From: Hymenobacter edaphi
GTDB taxonomy: Bacteria > Bacteroidota > Bacteroidia > Cytophagales > Hymenobacteraceae
Reading direction: 5' to 3'
Assembly (NCBI RefSeq): GCF_003258365.1
Contig: NZ_QHKM01000003.1
Coordinates: 372,001 to 436,000 of the forward strand
Length of the DNA stretch: 64,000 nt
Shown here: positions 34,144 to 44,000 of the stretch, piece after piece
How the letters are laid out: each line of letters opens with the position of its first letter
How positions within the stretch are numbered: position 1 is the stretch's first letter
The notes under the pieces: model-generated
Told to the model about the DNA's origin: nothing
Seen by the model: the letters and a program-made list of their open reading frames with translations, nothing else
Database searches by the model: none
Program-made: the position numbers and the translations under genes

Positions 34144-36375
34144 CTAATTGGCCACCTCGCTCAGGAACTTGATGCGCATCAGGCGCAGATCCTCTTCGGT
34201 GAAGTCGTCGGTGCCCAGCTCCTTCAGCGCCACCGCAATGTTATCGGTGTGGGCCGACATGAAGTAGTCGTAGATTTCGTCCTGCCGGTCCTCGTCGAGC
34301 ACCGAGTTGATGTAGTAGTCCAGGTTGAGCTTGGTGCCGGAGTAGCAGATGTGCTCGATTTCCTCCATCAGCTCCCGCATGTCGATGCCCTTGGAGGAGG
34401 CAATTTCCTCCAGGTCCATCTTCTTGTCGATCTGCTGAATGATGTAAATCTTGATCTTGGACTTGTTGACGGCCGATTTCACCACCACGTCGGCGGCGGT
34501 TTCGATGTCGTTTTCCTGCACGTACTTCTTGATCAGCTCCAGGAACGGCCCGCCGAATTTCACGGCCTTGCCCTGGCCCACGCCCGAGACGTGCGCCAGG
34601 TCTTCCATCTTCACCGGGAAGGTGGTGGCCATTTCCTTGAGCGAAGGGTCCTGAAACAGCACGTAGGGCGGCAGGTTCTTCTGCTGGGCCAGCTTTTTGC
34701 GCAAGGCTTTCAGCATGTCGAACAGGGCCTGGTCGTGGCCGGCCGACTGCTGCACTTCCTCTTTCTGCTCTTCTTGCTGCACTTCCTCCTCGTAGTTGTG
34801 GTCCTTGGAGAACTTCAGGTTGAACGGCTCCTGCAAAAACTCCTCGCCCTTGGGACAGATACGCACCACGCCGAAGTTTTCGATGTCCTTGCCCAGGAAG
34901 CCCGCAATCATGCACTGACGCAGCACCGAGTGCCAAAAGGCAATGTCACGGTCCTTGCCCGCCCCGTATATCGGCAGCTGGTCGTGGCCGTAGCTTTCCA
35001 CGTGCGGGTTGGTCATGCCCGTGAGCACCGCCGTCAGGTGCTCGATGCCGAAGCGCTGCTCGGTCTGCACCACCGCCTGCAGGGCCAGCAGCACGTGCTG
35101 CTTGGCTTCGAACTTCTCGCGCGGGTGGCGGCAGTTGTCGCAGAAGCCGCAGTCCTTTTCGTACACCTCGCCGAAGTAGTGCAGCAGCTGCTTGCGCCGG
35201 CACACCGCCGAATCGGCGTAGTTGGCCATTTCCTGCAGCAGCAGCTTGGAGTTGTCGCGCTCGGTTACGGGCTTATCCTTGTTGAACTTCTCCAGCTTCA
35301 CGATGTCGTCGTAGCTGTAGAACATCAGGCAGTGGCCGTCGAGCCCGTCGCGGCCGGCGCGGCCGGTTTCCTGGTAGTAGCCTTCGATGCTTTTCGGCGT
35401 ATCGTAGTGAATCACGAAGCGCACGTCCGGCTTGTCGATGCCCATGCCGAAGGCAATGGTAGCCACAATCACGTCGCAGTCCTCGCTCAGGAACGCGTCC
35501 TGGTTGTTCATGCGCGTCTGCGGGTCGAGGCCGGCGTGGTAGGGCAGGGCGCGCACGTCGTTGACGCGCAGCAGCTCGGCAATTTCCTCCACCTTCTTGC
35601 GGCTCAGGCAGTACACGATGCCCGCCTGTCCCTTCATGCCCTTCACGAACTGAATCAGGGCCTTTTTGGTCTGGTGCTTGGGCCGCACCTCGTAGTAGAG
35701 GTTGGTGCGGTTAAACGACGACTTGAACACCGACGCGTCGTCCATCTGCAGGTTTTTCTGGATGTCCAGCTGCACCTTGGGCGTGGCCGTAGCCGTGAGG
35801 GCAATAATCGGCACGTTGGCGCCGATATCGTCGATGATGCCGCGGATGCGGCGGTATTCCGGCCGGAAGTCGTGGCCCCACTCCGAAATGCAGTGCGCCT
35901 CGTCGATGGCCACGAACGAGATGGTGGCTTTCTGCAGGAAGTCCAGCGTCTCCTCCTTCGTCAGCGACTCGGGCGCCACGTAGAGCAGCTTCACGTCGCC
36001 GTTGATGACGTCGCGCTTCACCTTATTGGCCTCGGTCTTGGTGAGCGTGGAGTTCATCACCTGCGCATTCACCCCGAAGGCGTTGAGCTGGTCGACCTGG
36101 TTTTTCATCAGGGCAATCAGCGGCGAGATGACGATGGCCGTGCCCGGCAAGACCAGCGCCGGCAGCTGGTAGCACAGCGACTTACCCGCGCCCGTGGGCA
36201 TTATCACGAAGGTGTTGTGCCCGTCGATGACGTTCTGGATGATGGCTTCCTGCGTGCCGCGGAACTGACCGTAGCCAAAAACTTCCTTTAACTTGGCCTT
36301 CAGATCAGCCGCCACGGGTTTGGCGGCCTTTTTCACGGGCGCCGCAAGTTCTGCTGTATTTGCTGCTTCTGACAT
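34144..36375 (-). CDS. recQ: ATP-dependent DNA helicase RecQ
   Basis: A 743-residue 3'-5' helicase for DNA repair and recombination. Walker A is TGAGKS (61-66), the DEAH box is at 158-161 ([19 protein letters not shown]), and motif VI contains [11 protein letters not shown] zinc site follows (CRRKQLL and CGFCDNC), then the RQC winged-helix region, then an HRDC domain (about 560-640, [20 protein letters not shown]). The extra C-terminal 100 residues are normal for Bacteroidota RecQ. It is divergent from kdsD. Confidence 0.96.
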   Translation of the reverse strand: MSEAANTAELAAPVKKAAKPVAADLKAKLKEVFGYGQFRGTQEAIIQNVIDGHNTFVIMPTGAGKSLCYQLPALVLPGTAIVISPLIALMKNQVDQLNAFGVNAQVMNSTLTKTEANKVKRDVINGDVKLLYVAPESLTKEETLDFLQKATISFVAIDEAHCISEWGHDFRPEYRRIRGIIDDIGANVPIIALTATATPKVQLDIQKNLQMDDASVFKSSFNRTNLYYEVRPKHQTKKALIQFVKGMKGQAGIVYCLSRKKVEEIAELLRVNDVRALPYHAGLDPQTRMNNQDAFLSEDCDVIVATIAFGMGIDKPDVRFVIHYDTPKSIEGYYQETGRAGRDGLDGHCLMFYSYDDIVKLEKFNKDKPVTERDNSKLLLQEMANYADSAVCRRKQLLHYFGEVYEKDCGFCDNCRHPREKFEAKQHVLLALQAVVQTEQRFGIEHLTAVLTGMTNPHVESYGHDQLPIYGAGKDRDIAFWHSVLRQCMIAGFLGKDIENFGVVRICPKGEEFLQEPFNLKFSKDHNYEEEVQQEEQKEEVQQSAGHDQALFDMLKALRKKLAQQKNLPPYVLFQDPSLKEMATTFPVKMEDLAHVSGVGQGKAVKFGGPFLELIKKYVQENDIETAADVVVKSAVNKSKIKIYIIQQIDKKMDLEEIASSKGIDMRELMEEIEHICYSGTKLNLDYYINSVLDEDRQDEIYDYFMSAHTDNIAVALKELGTDDFTEEDLRLMRIKFLSEVAN

Positions 36376-36455
36376 CGTACTTCCTCGCTGAGCAAAAGGG
36401 TAAACCAGACGAAATTCACGCTCGGGGTTTACTGCTCAATCTAGACAAATTTAGA

Positions 36456-37436
36456 TTGAAACCGTTGACGGACGTCAATTCCATTGGAAAAAATGTGCTT
36501 CTGCAAGAAGCAGAGGCCATTCGGGGGGTAGCCGAAGCTATAAGCCAAACCGGAGATTTTCAAGAGTGCGTGCGTGCCATTTTGGGACTACGCGGGCGCG
36601 TGGTCGTCACCGGCATCGGCAAGAGCGCGCACATTGCCGCCAAGATGGTGGCCACCTTCAACTCCACCGGCACGCCGGCCCTCTTTATGCACGCCGCCGA
36701 CGCCATTCACGGCGACCTGGGCATGATTCAGGAAAGCGACTTTGTCATCTGCATCAGCAAGTCGGGCGACACGCCCGAAATCAAGGTGCTGGTGCCGCTG
36801 CTGCGCCGCCGACAGGTGCCCCTGGCCGCTTTGGTGTCAAACCGCGACTCCTACCTGGCCAAGCAGGCCGACTACGTGCTGCACGCCCCGGTAGAGCGCG
36901 AGGCCTGCCCGCACAACCTGGCGCCCACCACCAGCACCACCGCCGCCCTGGCCCTGGGCGACGCTTTGGCGGTGGCTCTGCTGGAGTCGCGCGGCTTCAC
37001 GTCCCGCGACTTTGCCACCCTGCACCCGGGCGGCACGCTGGGCAAGAAGCTTTATTTAAAGGTGGGCGACCTGAGCCGGCAAAACCAGGTGCCCCAAGTC
37101 CTTGATAACGCCGGGCTGCGCGAAATAATTCTGGAAATCAGCGGCAAGCGCCTCGGCGCCACCGCCGTGCTCGACGCGGCCGGCCAGCTGCAGGGCATCA
37201 TCACCGACGGCGACCTGCGCCGCATGCTCACCAACTTCGAGCCCGAGCGCCTCGGCGAAGTGCGGGCCCGCGCCATTATGACGCTCAGCCCGGTGACCAT
37301 CGAGGTAGAGGAGTTTGCGGTGGAGGCGCTGGCCCGCATGCAGGCGCGCAATATCACCCAGCTGGTGGTAACGGAAGCGGGCCGTTTTCAGGGTTTTATC
37401 CACCTGCACGATTTGCTGCGCGAGGGGCTGGTCTAA
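36456..37436 (+). CDS. kdsD: Arabinose-5-phosphate isomerase (KpsF/GutQ family)
   Basis: About 326 residues. An N-terminal SIS domain (about 30-170) contains GKSAHIAAKMVATFNSTGTP, HGDLGMI and SKSGDTPE; two CBS domains follow (about 205-326, VGDLSRQN, GIITDGDLRRML, ITQLVV). The enzyme converts ribulose-5-phosphate to arabinose-5-phosphate for Kdo in lipopolysaccharide. No ATG is available: TTG at 36456 (KPLTDVNSIGKNV) or 36465 are the likely starts. It shares a 5' region with divergent recQ. Confidence 0.92.
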   Translation: MKPLTDVNSIGKNVLLQEAEAIRGVAEAISQTGDFQECVRAILGLRGRVVVTGIGKSAHIAAKMVATFNSTGTPALFMHAADAIHGDLGMIQESDFVICISKSGDTPEIKVLVPLLRRRQVPLAALVSNRDSYLAKQADYVLHAPVEREACPHNLAPTTSTTAALALGDALAVALLESRGFTSRDFATLHPGGTLGKKLYLKVGDLSRQNQVPQVLDNAGLREIILEISGKRLGATAVLDAAGQLQGIITDGDLRRMLTNFEPERLGEVRARAIMTLSPVTIEVEEFAVEALARMQARNITQLVVTEAGRFQGFIHLHDLLREGLV

Positions 37437-37446
37437 GCGAATCCCT

Positions 37447-37454
37447 TACCTTTG
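37447..37454 (+). promoter_or_regulatory. Candidate -7 box for manC
   Basis: TACCTTTG is an exact TAnnTTTG match located between the kdsD stop and the manC start. Confidence 0.45.
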
Positions 37455-37522
37455 CGGGCCCCCAGCGGCGCGGCATTCCCCTTACTGCACGGCCGCGCCG
37501 GGCTTTTGTTACTCCCTTCCTG

Positions 37523-38608
37523 ATGAATCAGAATACGTACCTCGTGGTCATGGCCGGCGGCATCGGTAGCCGTTTCTGGCCCTTTAGCCGCACCAACAAC
37601 CCCAAGCAGTTCCACGACGTGCTGGGCGTGGGCAAATCCATGCTGCGCCTGACGGTCGACCGTTTCGCCGGCATCTGCCCGCCCGAAAACGTGTTTGTGG
37701 TGACCAACCGCGACTACACCGAGCTGGTGCAGCAGCACCTGCCCGAGCTGCAGCCCGACCAGATTCTGGGGGAGCCCATCGGCCGCAACACCGCGCCCTG
37801 CATCGCCTACGCCAGTTACCGCATTGCCCAGCGCGACCCGCAGGCTACCATCATCGTGACGCCGGCCGACCACGCCGTGCTCAAGGAGGACGTGTTTCAG
37901 GACGTGATTCGGCAGGCCGTCAGCGCCGCGCAGCAGAACGACGTGCTCATCACGCTCGGCATTCAGCCTTCGCGCCCCGATACCGGCTACGGCTACATTC
38001 AGTTCATGGACGAGCAGAAACTCGGCGACACCAACCTGCGGAAGGTCAAGACCTTCACCGAGAAGCCCAACCTGGAGCTGGCGCAGATGTTCGTCGACAG
38101 CGGCGACTTCCTCTGGAATTCTGGCCTCTTCGTGTGGCGCGCCGACGTCATCGTGCGGGCCTTCCACCACTACCTCTCGGACATTGCCGAGGTATTTGAT
38201 GAGGGCGCCGGGCAGCTGGGCACCGCGCAGGAAGCCGGTTTTATCGACGAGGCCTACTCGCGCAGCCGCAACATCAGCATCGACTACGGCATCATGGAGA
38301 AGGCCGACAACGTGTACGTGCTGCCCGCTGACTTCGGCTGGAGCGACCTGGGCACCTGGGACTCGCTGCACCGCATGGGCCGCCGCGACGAGCACAACAA
38401 CGTCATCGACGGCGACGCCATGCTCTACGACACCAAGGAGTGCGTCATCAAAACGCCTTCGGAGCGCCTCGTGGTGGTGCAGGGCCTGGAAGGCTACATC
38501 GTGGCCGAGTACGACAACGTGCTGCTGATCTGCAAGCGCACCGAGGAGCAGCGCGTGAAGGAGTTCGTGGCCGACGTGAAGTCGAAGAAGGGCGCGGGAT
38601 ATAACTAG
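37523..38608 (+). CDS. manC: Mannose-1-phosphate guanylyltransferase
   Basis: A 361-residue enzyme making GDP-mannose from mannose-1-phosphate and GTP. Signature residues are VVMAGGIGSRFWPFSR at the N-terminus, PKQFHDVLG, ILGEPIGRNTAPCIAYASY, VTPADHAV, TGYGYIQF, FTEKP and NSGLFVW. It lacks the C-terminal isomerase domain of the bifunctional enzyme, so it is monofunctional. Its TAG stop abuts a low-complexity inverted repeat. Confidence 0.95.
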   Translation: MNQNTYLVVMAGGIGSRFWPFSRTNNPKQFHDVLGVGKSMLRLTVDRFAGICPPENVFVVTNRDYTELVQQHLPELQPDQILGEPIGRNTAPCIAYASYRIAQRDPQATIIVTPADHAVLKEDVFQDVIRQAVSAAQQNDVLITLGIQPSRPDTGYGYIQFMDEQKLGDTNLRKVKTFTEKPNLELAQMFVDSGDFLWNSGLFVWRADVIVRAFHHYLSDIAEVFDEGAGQLGTAQEAGFIDEAYSRSRNISIDYGIMEKADNVYVLPADFGWSDLGTWDSLHRMGRRDEHNNVIDGDAMLYDTKECVIKTPSERLVVVQGLEGYIVAEYDNVLLICKRTEEQRVKEFVADVKSKKGAGYN

Positions 38609-38800
38609 GTGACAAGTAAGAGGTAACACGTGACAGGTTTATGTTCTGTCCGGCCCCTACTTCGTCGCTCTACGAAAAAGGCCGGCCGCTCGATTGAGCG
38701 GCCGGCCTTCTGTTTTGGCGGTAGAGAGTGGTGACTTATTACGGGCCGTCTATCTCCTCATCACCCAAAACCTGTCACGTGTCACCTCTTACTTGTCACC
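38608..38800. repeat. GTGAC-type inverted repeat flanking a terminator
   Basis: Two 33-bp arms (38608-38640 and 38768-38800) match with one mismatch; units are GGTGACAAGTAAGAGG and ACGTGACAGG. The left arm starts at the manC stop codon; the right arm encodes the last residues and stop of rlmB on the minus strand (GGTGACAAGTAA = Gly-Asp-Lys-stop). Confidence 0.85.
38678..38709. terminator. Bidirectional terminator between manC and rlmB
   Basis: A 14-bp perfect stem (AAGGCCGGCCGCTC and its complement, 4-base loop) with A-rich and T-rich flanks, between convergent genes. Confidence 0.85.
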
Positions 38801-39637
38801 CGCTACAAGTCGCTGGCGCAGCACTTCGTAGAGCAGGATGCCGCTGGCGACGGACACGTTCAACGAGCCAATCTGGCCAATCATCGGGATGCGGAGGCGG
38901 GCGTCGGACAGCTCCAGCAACTCGGGGCTGATGCCGTCTTCCTCGCTGCCCATCACCACCACCAGCGGGCCGGTCATGTCGATGCTGGCTTGCTCCAGGC
39001 TTGCGTTGCCCTTCTCGGTACAGGCCACGATCTGCAGGCCCGAGTCCTTGAGGCGGCGCAGGGTGGCGTGCAGGTTGGATTCGCGGCACACAGGTACGCG
39101 GGTGAGGGCGCCGGTCGAGGTCTTCAGCGCGTCGCCGTTCATCTGGGCCGCGCCGTGGGTGGGCACCACGATGGCGTCGACGCCGAGGCACTCCGCGGAG
39201 CGGGCAATGGCGCCGAAGTTGCGCACGTCGGTGATGCGGTCCAGCACCAGAATCAGCGGGGTCTTGCCCTGCTCGAACAGCGTCGGCAGCAGGTTGTCGA
39301 GCGGGGCGTAGTCGATGGGGGAGAGGAAGGCAACGGCACCCTGGTGGTTTTTGCGGGTGAGGTTGTCGAGCTTCTCGTTGGGCACCAGCGAAATGGGCGT
39401 GCCGGCGGCGCGGGCCAGGGCGCTGATGTCGCTGACGATGGTGTTTTTGGCACCCTTCAGCAGGTAGATTTTTTCCAGCGTCTTGCCGGCCTGCAGCGCT
39501 TCCATGATGGGGCGCAAGCCGAACACCATCTCGATGCTGCGGTCCTGGGCCTGGCGCGGCGGGTATTTCTTGTAGTCGGGGCGGCGCTCATTCAGCGGCC
39601 GGCCCGCGGGGCGGGGGCGTTCTTGCCAGTTCTCCAT
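38789..39637 (-). CDS. rlmB: 23S rRNA 2'-O-ribose methyltransferase (RlmB-like, SpoU family)
   Basis: A 282-residue SPOUT enzyme. After a basic, Pro/Arg-rich N-terminus comes the substrate-binding domain (EMVFGLRPIMEALQAGKTLE) and the knotted SpoU domain with motif 1 LDRITDVRNFGAIARSAE, motif 2 VVVMGSEEDGIS and motif 3 IPMIGQIGSLNVSVASGILLYE. RlmB methylates G2251 in 23S rRNA using S-adenosylmethionine. The C-terminal residues GDK and stop are contributed by a repeat arm. The 5' end overlaps the GWxTD gene by 46 bases. Confidence 0.93.
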   Translation of the reverse strand: MENWQERPRPAGRPLNERRPDYKKYPPRQAQDRSIEMVFGLRPIMEALQAGKTLEKIYLLKGAKNTIVSDISALARAAGTPISLVPNEKLDNLTRKNHQGAVAFLSPIDYAPLDNLLPTLFEQGKTPLILVLDRITDVRNFGAIARSAECLGVDAIVVPTHGAAQMNGDALKTSTGALTRVPVCRESNLHATLRRLKDSGLQIVACTEKGNASLEQASIDMTGPLVVVMGSEEDGISPELLELSDARLRIPMIGQIGSLNVSVASGILLYEVLRQRLVAGDK

Positions 39638-40818
39638 TGTTGCACGGCGCGCATCCAAAGCCATTCGTACTCAGGCCGACGCACCAGTTCGTAGTAGTCA
39701 GGGGCAAAGGTACTCGGTTTGGGCCGGAACGTGTAAGTGCCGGCGCGCTCGGGGCCCAGGTACTCCCAGCGCTCCGCCGTGGCCGAGCGCTCCACGCGGT
39801 CGGGCGGGCCGAGCACCACGTAGAGCAGGCCGCGGTCGGTCATCCAGCCGGGCTTGTGGGCGGTGAAGAGGCGGTTGGCCTCGGCCACGCGGCCGTAAAA
39901 GTCGCGAATGAGCACCCGGGCTACGCTTTGCTCCCCGCCGGCCGCCCGCAGCCAGAACTCGTCGACGGCGCGCTTGGGGGCTTCAGACCGCTCCAGCTGC
40001 TCGCGCTCCAGGGAGGTGGTCAGGTAGCGCAGCGGGTCAATCAGCTCGGGCGCGGTGGTGACTTCCGGAAAGCCGTCGGGCTGCACCAGCACGCCCAGCG
40101 GCGGGGCGTCGCCGAGCTGCAGGGTGTAGAGGCCGGGCTCGGCGAAGCGGATGGGCTGATCGGCCACCAGCGTCTGCACCGAAGCGGCGGTGAGGGTACG
40201 CGGGGCGGGGCGCTGCCGGGCCGGGTCGGTGTGCGGGGGCAGGGCGGGGCTGAAGTCGTGCGGGTAACGGCGCAGCGTGAGCACGGCGCTGGCGCCAGCG
40301 TCCAGGTCGAGGCGCACGGTTTCGCCGGTGCGCAGGTAGCGGCGCAGCAGCGGCCGGCCGGCCGAGTCGGTCAGCACAAAGGGGCGGCGGCGCAGCTCGG
40401 CGGTGAGCAGCAGCCAGGCCGTGACTTCGGGGGCGTCGGCAATGGCTTCGACGGAGCCCACGGCCAGCACCGCGGCGGCGGCCAGCGGGGCCAGCGGCAC
40501 GCAGAAGCTCACCGTCACGTCGTTGCCGCGGCTGGTCTGGCCGAAGGGGCCGAGGTCGTCCTGCCAGCCCGGGCGCCGCGCCTCGTAGCTGCTCCAGGTC
40601 ATCACGCGCAGGTGCTGATCGGCCCGCGGGGCGGTGCCAGCCGGAAAGCGCACGAACAGGCGCAGGCTGTCCGCGCCCTCACGCCGGGCGTCGATGCCGG
40701 GGCGGCCGGGGTGGTAGAGGCCGGCGAAGTCGATGCGCCAGGGCACGGGCTGCTTCTGGGCCGATACTGAGCCGGCAATTCCGAGGTAGCACAGAAGGAG
40801 CAGCAACGGACGCATCAT
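39592..40818 (-). CDS. GWxTD domain protein, secreted
   Basis: A 408-residue protein with signal peptide (LLLLLCYLGIAGSVSAQ). The naming motif is GWMTDRGLLYVVLGPPD near residue 330, followed by WEYLGPERAG and a C-terminal YYELVRRPEYEWLWMRAV. GWxTD proteins are common in Bacteroidota and related groups; I know of no firm function. It overlaps rlmB downstream, so the two are likely co-transcribed. Confidence 0.88.
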   Translation of the reverse strand: MMRPLLLLLCYLGIAGSVSAQKQPVPWRIDFAGLYHPGRPGIDARREGADSLRLFVRFPAGTAPRADQHLRVMTWSSYEARRPGWQDDLGPFGQTSRGNDVTVSFCVPLAPLAAAAVLAVGSVEAIADAPEVTAWLLLTAELRRRPFVLTDSAGRPLLRRYLRTGETVRLDLDAGASAVLTLRRYPHDFSPALPPHTDPARQRPAPRTLTAASVQTLVADQPIRFAEPGLYTLQLGDAPPLGVLVQPDGFPEVTTAPELIDPLRYLTTSLEREQLERSEAPKRAVDEFWLRAAGGEQSVARVLIRDFYGRVAEANRLFTAHKPGWMTDRGLLYVVLGPPDRVERSATAERWEYLGPERAGTYTFRPKPSTFAPDYYELVRRPEYEWLWMRAVQQWRTGKNAPAPRAGR

Positions 40819-40905
40819 GTTCCCAATAACGGCGGTGGGGCGGAAAAAGCTATACCGGCTGCAAATCAGCTGCCCGCCCTATGTACTACCGCTGGCAATT
40901 TATCA

Positions 40906-40985
40906 TGTATACTATTCTCACTGGTGAAGCCCAAAAGTATACAGGCCTGTATACTTTTGGGCTTCACCAGTGAGAATAGTATACA
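40906..40985. repeat. Perfect 80-bp palindrome
   Basis: Bases 40906-40945 are the exact reverse complement of 40946-40985, with no spacer. Each half contains a 38-bp unit bounded by TGTATAC and GTATACA, and the two units are joined head to head through GGCC. It lies 120 bases downstream of the DUF2723 gene and 87 bases upstream of the GWxTD gene. The local sequence is AT-richer than its surroundings. Confidence 0.95.
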
Positions 40986-41016
40986 GCATCAGTCAGCTAA
41001 TTGAAATCTGACCTCA

Positions 41017-41063
41017 ACACGAAACCGCCCCGCCGATGCAGTATCGGCGGGGCGGTTTCGTGT
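41017..41063 (-). terminator. Terminator after the DUF2723 gene
   Basis: A 21-bp perfect stem (ACACGAAACCGCCCCGCCGAT and complement is at 41017-41037 and 41043-41063, 5-base loop) ends in TTTCGTGTT on the minus strand, 17 bases after the gene. Confidence 0.8.
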
Positions 41064-41079
41064 CAGTCAGCGGGCCGTA

Positions 41080-44000
41080 TTAGCCACCCTGCTGCGGGTA
41101 GTACTGCTGCAGCAGGTTCAGGGCCTTGGTGGCGCGGCCCCGGTCACCCACTTGCTCGGCGGCGCGGTACACGCTCTGCAGGGTGAGCAGGTTCAGCTGC
41201 ACTTCCAGGTCGAACAGGCCGCCGTCGGGGGCGGTGTTGTAGTAGGCCAGGGCCTGCTGGGCGCGGTTGGTCATGGTGTCCATGATTTCGTTGGCGCGCT
41301 GCGTTTCGCCCACTTTCACCAGCGGCACCACGAACTGCGGCACGTAGTAGTCGTAGGGAATGGCCTTGTCGGGCATCACCTTGAAGCAGTAGTTCATCAC
41401 CTCCTTGGCCTTGGCGTTGTCGCCGGCGTCCACGTAGCTCTGGGCCAGGCGGTAGAACTTGTCGCGGTAGTTGGCGGGGAAGCGCAGGTTGTTCTCGTCG
41501 TAGAAGATGTCGGCGCGGTCCAGGTTGCGGTAGGCGAAGCGCTTCATCATGATGTCGTACATCAGGTCCTTCGCCACGTAGCCCTCCTGGTTGCTCTGCG
41601 GGTTGAAGCCGGGGTCCTTGATGGGCAGCACCCGGTAGGCCATGCCTTCCAGCTGGAAGTAGGGCTGCAGGTTCATGAAGTCCTGCGTGTTCACCGTCGA
41701 GGAGAAGTAAATCGGGCGCTGCCAGTTGTTGGTGGCCAGCATGTCCAGAATTACCAGGTTTTTCTTCTCGATGGCGCCGCGGCCCATGTCCCACTCCATG
41801 CGAGACACCACCTGGTTGCGGCGCTCGGGCAGCACCAGGCCCATTTTCTCCACCGCCACGGTATCGATAGGCAGGTAGAACTTACGCGTCGGGAACGAGA
41901 GCAGCGGACGGCCGCTCTGCGTCTGCACCTGCAGCAAGGGGGAGTTTTGCTCCACCAGCTGCATGAACTGCTTCAGGTCAACCTCCTTCACGGCCGGGTT
42001 TTCGGCGTAGGGTAGGTAGTCGTTGGTGCCCTGCTGGTACACCGAGTGCTCCATAGAAATCGGCAGCGGCTGCGACTTGTAGCTGCGGCGCTTCATCTGG
42101 TCGATGTACCAGTCGGTGTTCAGGTAGCTGAGCACGGCCACCCGCACGTCGGTGCGCACGCCCTCCACTTCCTGGGCGTACCAGAGCGGGAAGGTGTCGT
42201 TGTCGCCGTTGGTAAACAGAATGGCGTTGGGCTGCAGCGAGTTCAGTAGGTTCTTGGCCGAGTCCACCGAGTTGTAGCGGTCCGACCGGTCGTGGTCGTT
42301 CCAGCCTTGGGCGGCCATCAGCGCGGGCGCCACAAGGCCGATAGCCACGGCAATACCGCCGCGGGCCGAATCCGACTTGAGCACCGTGCGCAGCAGCGCC
42401 GCAAGGCCCAGTACCCCGAGCCCAATCCAGATGGCAAAGGCGTAGGTGGCCCCGGCGAAGGTGTAGTCCCGCTCGCGCGGCTCGATGGGCGGCTGGTTGA
42501 GGTAAATGACGATGGCCAGGCCCGTGAACAGGAACAGGAAGCCCACCATCAGGGCGTTGTTGCCGTCGCGGCGGGCGTGGAAGAACAAACCTACAATGCC
42601 GAGCAGCAGCGGAATGGCGAAGAAGTTGTTGCGGGCCTTGCTGTCGGCAATGCGCTCGGGCAGGCCGCTATTGCTGCCCTCGTTGGGCCACATCACGCCG
42701 GCCTGCTGCACGTCGGAGTCGCGGCCCACGAAGTTCCACATGAAGTAGCGCCAGAACATGTGGCCCATCTGGTAACGGAACAAGAAGCCCAGATTTTCGC
42801 CCATGGTGGGCTTGGCGTAGGCCGTCTGGCCCGTCTCGGGGTCTTGGGTCTGGCGCACGTCCACGCCCCACTTCTGGTACTGCTGAATGTGGCCGGGGTC
42901 GGGCGAGTAAAGGCGCGGCAACAGCACTTTGTCCTCGTCGCGGTACAGCGTTTCGAGGCGGTGCTCGGCAATTTCGTACTTGTCCTTGCCGCGCACGTAG
43001 CGCGGGGCGCCTTCCTTCTGGTCGTAGGGCTGGGCGCTGAACTGCGGCCCGTAGAGGAGGGGCCGGTCACCGTACTGCTCGCGCTTCAGGTAGCTCACGA
43101 ACGATAGCACGTCGTTGGGCGTGTTCTCGTTGATGGTCGGCAAGAACGACGAGCGGATCGGAATGATCAGGTACGAGGAGTAGCCGATCAGGATGAACAC
43201 CAGGCTGAGCAGGGCCGTGTTGAGCAGGCGGCTGCTGCGCTGCTTGGAGTAGCGGAAGCCAAACCAGAGCAGCCCGAAGAAGACAATCAGGAAGAAGATC
43301 AGGCCCGAGCTGAACGGCAGCCCGAACGAGTTGACGAACAGCACCTCAAACCAGCCGGCAATCGACGGCAGGCCCGGGATAATGCCCGCCAGAATCACCC
43401 CCACGATAACGCTGCTGACCACCAGGGTGATAAAGCCGCCGGTCCAGGTCGGCGTAGCGGTGCGCCGGAAGTAGTAGATCAGGCCCAGGGCCGGAATGGC
43501 GAGCAGGTTCAGCAAGTGCACCCCGATACTCAGACCCATCACGTAGGCAATCAGAATCAGCCACTTATCCGAGTCGTACTCGTCGGCGCGGTTTTCCCAC
43601 TTCAGCATCAGCCACACCACCGCGGCGGTGCACAGCGACGACATGGCGTACACCTCGGCCTCCACGGCGTTGAACCAGAACGAGTCGGAGAAGGCTAGGG
43701 CCAGCGCGCCGACCACGCCACTGCCCAGGATGAGCAGGGTTTGGCCGCTGCTGGGCTCGGCGTGCCGGTCGTCGTGCATGCCGGGGCGGCCCAGTACCAG
43801 CTTCTTGGCCAGCATGGTGATGGTCCAGAACAGGAACAGCACCGTGAACGAGGAGCTCAGCCCCGACAGGGCATTCACCAGCACCGACACCTTCGTCACG
43901 TCGCCGAAGGAGAGCAGGGAGAACAGGCGACCCAGCAGCAGGAAGGTGGGCGCGCCGGGCGGGTGCGGTACCAGCAGCTTGTAGGAGCAGGCAATGAACT

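Noticed and set aside
40906-40985. CRISPR-like or plasmid origin interpretation of the palindrome
   Set aside because: Only one palindrome is present, with no spacers, iterons or replication gene nearby.
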